Assembly: GCF_019578655.1 (NCBI RefSeq)
Contig: NC_063264.1
Span: 16,232,429-16,296,428, forward strand
Origin: Ricinus communis
Lineage: Eukaryota > Streptophyta > Magnoliopsida > Malpighiales > Euphorbiaceae
Direction of reading: 5' to 3'
Length of the DNA stretch: 64,000 bases
The notes beneath the pieces are model-generated. The model was not told the origin of the DNA. It searched no databases and saw only the letters and a program-made list of their open reading frames with translations. The position numbers and the translations under genes were made by a program. Positions 32,644-42,835 of the stretch are shown here, in pieces. How positions within the stretch are numbered: position 1 is the stretch's first letter; the number at the start of each line of letters is the position of its first letter.

Positions 32644-35356
32644 TTAATTTACTTTTACTTATTCTTATTTAAATAATAAAGGCAAAAAAAAAAAATTCCA
32701 TATTACATGTTCCAACGTATGCTTTTTTCTTCTTTCCCTCACTCCTTGAATCAACCAAGTTAATATTATAATCTTCTAAAACCTATGGCTATATAATCCA
32801 AATCTTCATAATTTTACTCATAAACGTTAGATTGGTAGAATTTAAAGAAAGATAATTAAATCCTTATACTTCAATTTATCTCAATTTTACTCTCAATATT
32901 TTTAAAAAGTTCAGTTGTATCCAAATTACTAACACCATTCACTACTCTATTAACACTGAAACCCACTAAAATTTATACCCAGTAATAAAAAGACATTTAC
33001 CCCTACATTATTTTACTAAATTAATAATGTAATACTAAAGATTAATAATAAATTAAAATTTTATATTATTTTCTATTTTTTTCTCTTTTATTATCCTAAA
33101 CAATTTACTGTCAGTCACTACCATATCCCGATCATTAACACTTAGCCTCGTTAGTCTTTTTTGTGTGCGTCATTGATCTATCACCACCGAGTTATTGTTT
33201 CTCTTTTTTTTTTTTAATTCTTGCTTTTTATTTCTGTATAAAGATCTCTCCTCTTATATTTGCATAATTAATATACTATTCTCTATTCATCTTCTTCATA
33301 GACATCTGCATTCCTATCTTTATTCTCTATTTTTAATCCGACGATGACACCAAAATTATCACCTTTTTACTATTCGATACTCTAGAACAAAAATAAAGTT
33401 ATAATATATATTATCTTGATTTTTAATTTTTAATGGGCTAAAGAAGGTCATAAAAGCACGTCATTAGTGGTCAAAATAAAAAATCCAAATTGGATATTGG
33501 TGGAGTTAGAAAGTCCTTCCGATGAAGTCTTTCTGCCTAAAATACCAAATGTCAACTGGTCTTTTGGTCTTTCACAAGAAGTAGAGAGCAAATATTTAAG
33601 CCTTGAAAGACCATTGTTGTTGAAGTTTTTGTTCAGGCACAACAAAAGTTGAGTTTAAGAAAGACTCTAGCTGCTCAAAACAATAACACAAAGGAAGAGG
33701 AAATCATCTTATCAAAATTTGAAATGATGGCAAGCAATTCCAAAAACCCAATAAGCACTTGACTTCAAATTTTAATTGTTGGGATAAAGTTGAGGATCAC
33801 TCAAGTGAGGATAATGATTATAGGAGATGCTGACTTAAGCAATATTTTATTTTCGATTGGAACTCCCAGTAAAGTTTACGATTTTCCACAACCTTGCCAT
33901 TTTGGAGATAACTCTAATATTTATCATATACCTATAATTTCTGGTTGAGTAGACAATGAATTTTTAGGCAAAAATATAATTTTAAGCTTTTGAATTTCAG
34001 TTTTATTCTATTGAGTCCTTCAAATTTTTATTTTATTTTTTGAGCCTTTATTTCTATTGTTTTTTTTTTATTGAAAACCTAATAGTCCTTGATCAAAGTA
34101 TAAAAAAAAAATTCAACAGAATAAACAAGAGTCTTATGAAATGTGTAAAAGTCTTTAATAATACCTAAAATAAAAGTATAAAGATTTTGATAAAACAACT
34201 ACATCTATTTTTCCATATCCAATTAAATATATTGGATTGGACTTATTAATAATATTAATATTTATAGATTTATATGGTACCGTATATCTATAGTACATTA
34301 GAATGACTCCTGTAAGAGAAAACAATAAAACCCAAAATATCTTATATATGGGCTTAGCATAAGAGGGTAATAAAATAAACAAAGGATTCTTTCACAAATA
34401 CTCAAAAAGAAAAAGCTAAATATATCATTTATACTGTAAAAAAAATTTCTTTTAAATATACTATAAATTAGATATTTTATTTTAAAAGTACGTGGACAAC
34501 ATATCTATTTCATTTATAATTCTTTCAATACTTCTATTCTCATCTTCTCAAACAGCTTTTCCATTTTTCTCTTTACACGTTAGCCAAACACTAGACTCTT
34601 ATCCTTTTTCTTCCATTTGCCTATTAATATTACTTTCTATAATGATTTTAAAATGAAAGTCAATCATTAAATGGAAAATAATCAGATCTGAAATTTTTAT
34701 TTTTTTCATTAAAATATAGATCGAGTAACAACAATCTCAGTTTTTCTTTTTCAGGTAGATCTTTGATTGTTTTGATTAAAATTGAGTTTTAATTGATAAA
34801 TCAATGTTATCTTAGGATGTTGGTAGTAGTTAAAGGGTTTTAAGTTGAAATTTGAAAATCAAAACTGAAAATTGCAGGGAAATATAAAATCCAGAGAAAT
34901 GGTATATATTTTCTGCAAAAATGTAGAAAATGGTATGCTTTTAAATACAAATGGTATATAATATAAAAATTAGAATTATTTTGAAATATTTTATGAATCA
35001 TTAATATTAAATTACAAATTAAATTTATATTATTGTTGAATTTATAAGAATATAATTTATTAACAGCTCAATGATTAATATAAAAAATTGGACACTATAT
35101 CCTGAAAAGGCCTTATCTTCACTAATCATTTACCTGTTTCCATTAAATTCGGGAAGGACATGTACAAAAGTAGAGAAGAGAGGAAAGGAAAAAAAAAGGT
35201 TGTGCAGAGAATGGAGAACTGAGGGGCAGCAAAGATAGAATCAAAACGTCAAGAGCATTTGATTCAGGTAGTGAAGGACCTATCTGGTTGAAAGAAAAAA
35301 ATAAAGGTAAAATTGGAGTGAAAAAGAACAGAGAAGATGGAGACAAAGAAAACAAA
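32644..35356. other. AT-rich intergenic DNA
   Basis: No supported gene. Short open frames exist at 33448-33652 on both strands and at 34155-34382, but none shows a recognisable domain. Homopolymer A and T runs are frequent. The last 250 bases on the minus strand are CT-rich. Confidence 0.65.
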
Positions 35357-35567
35357 TAAAAATTAGGAGAGAGAGATAGAGAAGAGACCTAGTTGTGTGA
35401 TGTAGAATAATTATAGCAGCAACGTTTTATCTCCCTCATGTAGACAATTTGTATCTTATCTAAAGTAACATGGGCTTCTTTCTTTCTTGTAGTTGTTTTA
35501 TTTTAATTTGGTATGCATGAGACCTTCGTAGATAAGGAAACAGTTAAAGAAAAGGGAAAAAACAGTG
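35357..35567. repeat. 211-bp segment duplicated at 40421-40630 (source-side copy)
   Basis: AAATTAGGAGAGAGAGATAG to GGGAAAAAACAGT matches 40421-40630 in the same orientation with about a dozen differences. This copy lies just downstream of the transporter pseudogene (minus strand). The other lies between the two FGGY copies. Confidence 0.9.
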
Positions 35568-35648
35568 GCAGATAATTGGAAATTTTTTTATTTCAAAAAG
35601 AGAAGGTTAGTATGGAATAGGAGTATAAAGACAACATAATTATACGTA

Positions 35649-38600
35649 CTAGCAAAGCATAAAAGGAGATAGTTGAGGTCCTTCCATGAAGAGTATGCTA
35701 AATAATAGTTTGTACATTCCAGCTGCTGTAGCATCTCCAAGCCGTTGAACTATTACATCTATGCACACCTGCAGCACCATAAAACCATGAAGTTTTGATA
35801 CTCCAACTATTCCACCTAGCAGCAATACAACATAAGACACCTGATGAATCAGTGCACATATAAAGTATGTAGCATGATATGTCTTGGCATTAGTTAGAAA
35901 ATAGAAGCACTATTCATCCATGCATAAAGGAGTTTCAAGACCGTCTGTGTGATGGGTTACAATTCCACAAATATATAAAATAGAATGAGGATAAAAATGG
36001 TGGGCGGGGAAAAGTACAGATGACACTGTTGCTGATTCACTTAAACGTGACATTCAGAACGGGAAAGGTTTGCAAACCTTTGCTTTATATTTATCTTCTT
36101 GTGAAACAACAGTAAACAGAAGTTCTCTTCCAGGCCTGGTCACCACATAAGTTAGCACCTGCAAAGTAAAGAAAAAAGGAACCGTGAGATCCCAGAGTGA
36201 CCTTTAACTTTCTTGACCAACACAGTTTGCCTCTACTACTGGTAAAAATAAAAGGCCAATGAAGGAACAAAGAGAAATCAGCAATTGTGACAAACCTTCC
36301 TTAATGCCTCACAGATGGCAACAGCTACCCATGTTGGCCAAACAGCAACAACAATTAAATTTAGAAAGGCAACAACTGGAGTCAAGCATATAGCTGTAGT
36401 AACCCCAGCAATAGTAAGGATGCGCCCCTGTATGTGTTGTGATAAGTGGAATAAAGAGATGAACTATAATAATACGAATTAGCCCCTGGAAAACTAAGGA
36501 ATAACGAAATTTATCCCATAGCTTTTCTTCTTCTTCTTCTTTTTTTTTTAAGCTGCCAGAGCATGATAGTAACTTCCACAATCTGGAATCAAGCTTCTAA
36601 AGTATTATGTCTCTTAAAACATCGTGATAAGATTAACTTTGATTCCCATATATGCATGCATAATTACTAGCACCAAGTGGGAATAATAATAAAAGGACAT
36701 TATTTTCAAATAAGTGAACATTTTTTAGATCATTATTAAGCCTTATATAATAATTGCCTTCTGGTAAGCAGCCATTATTTTGAAAAAGAAAGTTTTCTTT
36801 CAAGTAGATATAACTAATGAAAACACATTGATTCCATTAACCACAACAGAAGCTATAAGGAAATTTAAGTTTTACTATGGCATCTATCACCGCCATGACC
36901 TCAAGGATACGACTCCAAATTTAAGGCTAAAAGTTGGTGTTTGTACTTTTCTTTCCAAAAGCGAATAATTAGTTAAAGACTCAAGACTGCACCATTAACA
37001 AAAATGACATGTCTTCTATTGTAAAGAACTCATTACACAATAGCATACCGTTAGAGTAAGTTGTCCAGCAAGGACAAAAACAGCAATGAAGCTATTTATC
37101 TGGGCAAACAATCTTCTTCTGCCAACCGAACTTGTAACAGTCATGGCAATTACAGTCATTTTCTACACTTGCAAAGATGAAGAGAGGGAAATCAACAGTT
37201 AGAGGACAAGCATTGTACATTATCCAAGCAAAAGCATGTAAATAAGATGCCACAACCAAAAGGGAGAAACCTGCCAAGGCCCCAAAGGCAACAAATCAAA
37301 CTCGAATCAACTGAGTGTTGATTGCAACCAAAAGCAACGATTCCCAAATATGAATTTTAATTGTATTGGAGTCTGAGGATAGAAGTATGTTAATTGTAAT
37401 ACAACCGACATTATAGTTGGTATAACATTTTGTTTTGGGAAGCAACTATTTTCCATACCATTCCAATATGGGTAGTTTCTTACCCTTGCCCGCCAAGTGC
37501 CCTAAAATTTAGCGCATAAGAAACTAAGTAATAATATAACCTCTATAGTGAGCCCTTCTTAGCATTTTTCTCTCATTTTATCTCCCCTTATTTTCCTGGT
37601 GGACAAATGAATGGATTGTGAAGGAAAAACATAATCTCGGTAGTTCTCCATTCTTGTACAACTCATATTTCCTAGCTATTCAGTCAAACAAAAAGTTTAT
37701 TTTACCTGAAAATAGAAGAATTATGAGACGACTGCACTCAGCCAGAGGAATAAGGCCACATACAATAAATAAGTTGAAGATTGTATAAGCCAAACTCCAT
37801 CCAAGATGCTTGAAAGCTGAGGCTTCATTCTAGATGTAGGTGACTTTGGAGAAAGTATTTTCAAAGATGCTTTTGTTTTGTCATCAGTCTTACTTTGCTC
37901 ATCGGGATCAACCTTTCTGTACCCATAAGCAAACAGTCATTCACAGAAATTAGGGTATACCAGCAAAAAAATGTAAAATTTCAGTTATGAAAATCGATTT
38001 ACAAGTCCTCTTCAAAGAAGTTTCCTTGAAGAATAACACTCGGCCAATTGTACCAATCAATCTTACACAAAATAATATGAGAAGCACATTTATCATACAT
38101 ATCAAATTGACTAGTGCAAGAGTTCATAGATTGTCAAGACTGTCCAAATGCATTCTCCAAGACCAAAAGATAACTCTATGCTGGGAAACAAGAAAGACAG
38201 AGAGAAGAAAAATAAAAGGTATTAAATAGAACTACAGGGATTGAAATAAAATTCATGATCATTTCAACATATGTTGTTGAAAGGAAAGGCTTCAGATGCA
38301 TCTTGGACTTGACCTACATGTGGACGGATAGACTATACAAGCCATGGCTCATTCATGTGTGCATGCATTGACATGTCTTCTATTATATAAATATGATACA
38401 ATACACAATCTCATCTGCAGCTATCAAGATGCTTTTAGCAACTACTTGTAATTTGTTAATCTCAACAGTAGGTACTCATTCCAGAGCAAATCACATAAAT
38501 GGATTAGTGCCTATGGCAACTCCTAACTATACAAATATTCAACTTATAGCAATTAACACATAGTACATGAAGCAAAGAAATACAAAAAGATAGATGACCT

Positions 38601-39215
38601 TATAGGAGATAATTCTTCAGGAAGTTCGGACATATCTTTCTTAATTCCTTTCGATGCTTGTACTGCAAGTTCCGTCAACAAAGCCGCAAATAAAAGTAGA
38701 ACTGAAAAGAACCAGCCCATGGTTTAAAGCAACATAAGATAAATAAAAATGTGGAAACTTTACATCATATGATTGAAAAAGCTTACATACATGGCCTAAC
38801 CAAGCCATTCCTGTGGCAAACACTGATCCAAAAAGCTGTCCAAGTGTAGCACCAGCACCTATGAACCCAAACAATCTTGAACCTGACTGAATGTGAAAAC
38901 CAATGTTAAATGCAGATTAAGACAACCACAATTCTTTTTAAGATGCCATGTCAATCAGTTTGACTAACATCAATATTTAGATCCTCCTTTAGTTCGGTGG
39001 ATATGGAAACTGTACCCTACACATTAAATTTAAACTCATAAATTAAAATAATCAAATTTCAGAGAATAATGAAGAAAAGTAGGAAAGAGGTATTAGAAAA
39101 CCACAATCTCTCATCTTAGAAGTCATGCTATAGCACCTTGGTTCTGAATGTTGAAATTCCACCAGCTGAAGAATGCCATAAAACAAAGAATAGAACAAGT
39201 GATACACTAAAAAAC
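35649..39215 (-). pseudogene. ATP/ADP-transporter-like gene (TLC/NTT-like), 5'-truncated with an in-frame stop
   Basis: Nine exons are readable on the minus strand with GT-AG introns: 39137-39215 (FFSVSLVLFFVLWHSS), 38969-39016 (GTVSISTELKEDLNID), 38787-38886 (SRLFGFIGAGATLGQLFG), 38599-38701 (LLLFAALLTELAVQASKG), 37706-37916 (GVWLIQSSTYLLYVALFLWL), 37049-37162 (MTVTSSVGRRRLFAQINSF), 36296-36427 (AVWPTWVAVAICEALRKV), 36078-36158 (VVTRPGRELLFTVVSQEDKY) and 35649-35768 (VCIDVIVQRLGDATAAGMYK). The runs of membrane segments and the TRPGRE..FTVVS...KYKAK...D..VQR.GDA signature match MFS-like nucleotide transporters related to bacterial NTP/NDP exchangers. The N-terminal third is missing, a TAA (37721-37723) interrupts exon five, and the C-terminus ends abnormally (SPFMLC). 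The family assignment is from memory of that signature; the substrate is not known. Confidence 0.75.
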
Positions 39216-39408
39216 CTGTGAATTAAAAGTAAACCCTGAAATTTTAAAAAGCACCTGTTACAAAGACTATATGTATAAGGACATTAATATATTTTTTTTA
39301 AAATAATAATTATAAACAGAAAAAAAAGGGAAACGAAAAAACTATTTCCACTAACAAATAAAAAAAAATTATTAGAAAATACGAGAATTGACTAAATGGA
39401 ATTGCATT

Positions 39409-40040
39409 ACTAAAATGTTAGAGATGCGAGCCTACATCACCCACCTTTTAGGGTTGGAGGTGCTAAGGCTTGTGCTTCGTGCACCTTGCACCCCAGGTGT
39501 GCCTTTAACAACTTCAGAATCACTTAAGGCACAGTACTGCATAAAAATATAATTTAATTAAAACTGTATATGCCGGAACTCATATCCTACTTTGAGAAGC
39601 AGCAAGGTTTGCGAGGCGAGGAGAAGCAAGATGGTTTTCTATGATGTAATCTAATAATGCACCAGTAGCACTTTGCCCACCCTCTATGGGGTCATCGCTG
39701 AATAAATCAAAAGAATAGAAGGCCTTTAGATTAAGTTCAACAATATATTATTGTGGACAGATTAAAGCCGACTTTTGATAAGAGTATGATAATATGTCTG
39801 CATGTGTGCTCATTTGGGTGTTAAAAGTCATTTAATTATAACAAAGTGATAGCCTGCCACAGAAGTGCACATGCTGTTTTTCAGTAAGCAAGATGATATT
39901 AAAAATTACAGATGTCACCTGACCAAAATGGTCCCCAAACCCCAGGAATGAACAGCTTACTCTGTAATACAGCCATATGACAAGTAGAAGTACCACAGAC
40001 TAAAGTCATACGATAATATATTGCTTCCTCATCATACTCT
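39409..40040 (-). repeat. FGGY-fragment duplication, copy 1
   Basis: From ACTAAAATGTTA to CATACTCT this matches 40634-41286 in direct orientation. It contains two FGGY exons (39591-39697 and 39919-39999). Copy 1 lacks about 18 bp present in copy 2 near 41072-41090. It ends exactly where the inverted-repeat arm at 40039 begins. Confidence 0.92.
39591..39999 (-). pseudogene. FGGY carbohydrate kinase exon pair, copy 1
   Basis: On the minus strand, exon 39919-39999 reads CGTSTCHMAVLQSKLFIPGV then WGPFWS, with good splice sites (TTTAG before, GTGAC after). Exon 39591-39697 reads, after its broken start, EGGQSATGALLDYIIENHLA then SPRLANLAASQ. These match the ATP/sugar-binding C-terminal half of plant FGGY ribulokinase-type kinases, which phosphorylate a sugar. 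Between ATG and the GGQ codons there are 11 nt where the family needs about 24, so about 13 bp are lost and the frame is destroyed (an immediate TAG). The same loss is in copy 2. The later C-terminal exons are absent. Confidence 0.85.
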
Positions 40041-40279
40041 AAAACTATTTATTTTGTGGAAGTCCTAATTGTACTGTTTTGGAATTCAAATTGAGTATTA
40101 GATTTTCATGGTCAATCTGGCCTGACAGATTGACCTATCTACATTGTTTTATTTAATCCTCCTTGTTCACAAGACCAATTGGAAATGAAGCTAGACTTAA
40201 TGTCCTTGTGATTTGTAGAGAAGAGCCTCATAAATCTGTCATAGATGACAGTTTGTTGATTATGTATAAATAGTAGTTT
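40039..40279. repeat. Inverted repeat arm, mate at 42594-42835
   Basis: AAAACTATTTATTTTGTGGA to ATGTATAAATAGTAGTTT is the reverse complement of 42594-42835 with a few mismatches. It begins directly at the end of FGGY copy 1 and interrupts what in copy 2 continues as intron (ATGAAGACGC). TATAAATAG near 40266 resembles a TATA box, which could mean an LTR origin, but this is not shown. Confidence 0.9.
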
Positions 40280-40420
40280 GATTCTTCCATATTATAGTAC
40301 TCAAAATATTGTTCAATAGTTCGAATAATGAAATGTCTGGAAGACAAGGATAAGTAATATAGGATCAAACATAGTTATTAAATGCGCATACTTAGGTGTA
40401 TGTTTGAGAGACGTGACTTG
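40280..40420. other. Linker between the inverted arm and the 35-kb-derived piece
   Basis: About 140 bp with no match that I can see elsewhere in the window. Confidence 0.6.
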
Positions 40421-40630
40421 CAAAATTAGGAGAGAGAGATAGAAAAGAGACCTAGTTGTGTGATGTAGAATAATTACAACAGCAACGTCTTATCCCCCTC
40501 ATGTAGACAATTTGTATCTTATCTAAAGCAACATGGGCTTCTTTCTTTCTTGTAGTTGTTTTATTTTAATTTGCTATGCATGGGACCTTCATAGATGAGG
40601 AAATAGTTAAAGAAAAGGGAAAAAACAGTT
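40421..40630. repeat. Copy of the 35357-35567 segment
   Basis: Direct-orientation copy of the segment downstream of the transporter pseudogene, ending in GGGAAAAAACAGT right next to FGGY copy 2. Confidence 0.9.
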
Positions 40631-40633
40631 TTA

Positions 40634-41286
40634 AACTAAAATGTTACAGACGCGAGCCTATATCACCCACCTTTTAGCGTTTGAGTTGCTAGGGCTTGTG
40701 CTTCGTGCACCTTGCACCCCAGGTGTGCCTTTAACAACTTCAGGAATCACTTAAGCCGCAGTACTACGTAAAGGTATAATTTAATTAAAACCGTATATGC
40801 CGGAACTGATATCCTACTTTGAGAAGCAGCATGGTTTGCGAGGCAAGGAGAAGCAAGATGGTTTTCTATGATGTAATCTAATAATGCACCAGTAGCATTT
40901 TGCCCACCCTCCATGGGGTCATCGCTGCATAAATCAAAAGAATAGAAGGCCTTTAAATTAAGTTCAGCAATATATTATTGTGGACAGATAAAAGCCGACT
41001 TTTGATAAGAGTATCATAATATGTCTGCACGTGTGCTCGTTTGGGTGTTAAAAGTCATTTAATTATAATAAGCTCATTGGTATTCCAAAGTGATAGCCTG
41101 CCACAAAATTGCACATGCTGTTTTTCAGTAAGCAAGATGATATTAAAAATTTACAGATGTTACTTGACCAAAATGGTCCCCAAACCCCAGAAATGAATGG
41201 CTTGCTCTACAATACAGCCATATGACAAGTAGAAGTACCACAGACTAAAGTCATATGATAATTTATTGCTTCCTTATCATACTCTA
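40634..41286 (-). repeat. FGGY-fragment duplication, copy 2
   Basis: Direct-orientation match to 39409-40040. It is continuous at its right side with upstream FGGY exons, so this copy is the one in the original gene context. Confidence 0.92.
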
Positions 41287-41718
41287 TGAAGACGCTGTTT
41301 ATAAGAAAGGAAATATTTTTTCTTTGTCACAAGACTTAACACATAATAAAGGTAAGGGATCCGTGTCTCATTTTAACTAAAATAATACCTTTAACATCAA
41401 AATCTGCATCAGGAAGAGGAACACTCTCCATGATCCCCACATCACCAGCATGAGCATCAATCAGTGAAGTCCCGACAAGAGTTCTAGCTTCAAGACCTAG
41501 TTCCTAAACATATAGGCAAATACTTGAAATAAACAATACAGAAATCTCCCATAGGCTTATGGTTGATAATAATAGATTCACTCTGCAAATGCGACTTGGT
41601 CCGTGGACCCCAACGAAGCACCATCTGAAATCAATGTGAATTCTTCAGTACAAAATGCCTTGCCTTCGCAGCTGCAAGAGTCAAACCAGAACCCAGAGGA
41701 TGACAAGGGAAAGCTACA
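40818..41718 (-). pseudogene. FGGY carbohydrate kinase fragment in original context
   Basis: Four exons in order on the minus strand: 41664-41718 (VAFPCHPLGSGLTLAAAK), 41389-41503 (ELGLEARTLVGTSLIDAHAG then DVGIMESVPLPDADFDVK), 41164-41244 (CGTSTCHMAVL, a TAG, SKPFISGVWGPFWS) and 40818-40924 (GGQSATGALLDYIIENHLA after a deletion). The order and sequence follow plant FGGY D-ribulokinase-type proteins. The first exon is followed by AAG|GCAAGG, so its intron would be GC-AG. Damage: an in-frame TAG in the third exon, a mutated donor there (AAGTAAC), the shared deletion of about 13 bp, and missing first and last parts of the gene. A non-processed pseudogene. Confidence 0.85.
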
Positions 41719-42099
41719 CTTCATCCCGTTTGATGACAGGTTACAAAAAGAAGAGTAAAATATCAGTAAATTGCATAACTAAAATGATATGTTAAAAACC
41801 AACAACATTATGCTTTGCTTTTTTTTTTTAGATGCAGAACTATGTTTCAAATTGTATAACAAATAAACTTTATCAATGTGCATCATAAAAGAAGAAAGTG
41901 TTATAATCGGACAAATCATGGAGAGGAGGGTGTACTCTATTGCTGTGTTCATTCAACATAAGAATCTATAAGTGACACAACCTGGAAATTAGTCTTAACA
42001 TAAGAATTTCTAAAAATACACTTTCCTTTATGTTGATGGCAAGTTTTAAATAAAGTATTATGAAATTGATATAAAAAATAGTGCAATAATAAAAGATCA
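41719..42099. other. Intergenic or intron remnant
   Basis: AT-rich; no further FGGY exon could be found. Contains a T11 run at 41820. Confidence 0.55.
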
Positions 42100-42835
42100 A
42101 ATCAGATTATATCAGACTAAATCAGGCGCCACTTCCAACTTAAACTAAGGGCTTAAATCCCATAAATTCTTGTATCAAAGCCTTTCAGATATTCATTGAA
42201 TTAAGGGGTAATTGCAATTTTCCAATCTAGAAAGCAGTCCAAAGAAACAAGGAAGATTCCTAATTCTAGTTTAGAAAATTCTCTCTGGGTAGTCCCTATA
42301 AGAATGGCAATAAGTCAAGATCCGGCCGTTGGACAAAGTGCCCTTTTATACACATAAACTACATAGACGGGAAACAACAATACCCAAAAATCAACCCTTC
42401 ATGTGTCATAGAATCTGGTGTATGAATTTTCAAATTTGACTGTCAAGAAAAGACTTAGAACAGAATTCAGGACTTAGCAAACAAATATTAAAATCAACCC
42501 TTAGCTACCAAACCAAAGCTCCCACCAGCGATGCATCAACAAATATATCACATGGCATCAAAAAAATAGATTTTCTCAAGCAATTAATCATCTAAAACTA
42601 CTATTTACACACAATCAACAAACTGTCATTTATGACAGATTTATGAGGCTCTTCTCTACTAATCACAAGGACATTAAGTCTAGCTTCATTTCCAATTAGT
42701 CTTGCGAACAAGGAGGATTAAATAAAACAATGTAGATAGGTCAATCTGTCAGGCCAGATTGACCATGAAAATCTAATACTCAATTTGACTTCCAAAACAG
42801 CAGAATTAGGACTTCCACAAAATAAATAGTTTTAG
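42100..42835 (-). repeat. Possible LTR-derived repeat, minus strand
   Basis: On the minus strand a TATA-like GTGTATAAAAGGGC (about 42340-42357) precedes a leader-like stretch. The right part (42594-42835) is the mate of the inverted arm at 40039-40279. This resembles a retrotransposon LTR promoter, but no clear TG..CA ends, primer site or coding part was found, so the class is an inference. Confidence 0.4.

Noticed and set aside
33448..33652. Open frames of about 60 codons on both strands
   Set aside because: No recognisable domain, no conserved context, and length expected by chance.
37092..37277. 61-codon minus-strand open frame overlapping a transporter exon
   Set aside because: It reads the exon in the wrong frame and extends into the intron. 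The correct frame gives the transporter sequence.
42100..42593. Complete solo LTR of a copia element
   Set aside because: A TATA-like site is present, but neither TG..CA ends nor a target duplication could be identified, so it is only listed as a possible LTR-derived repeat.
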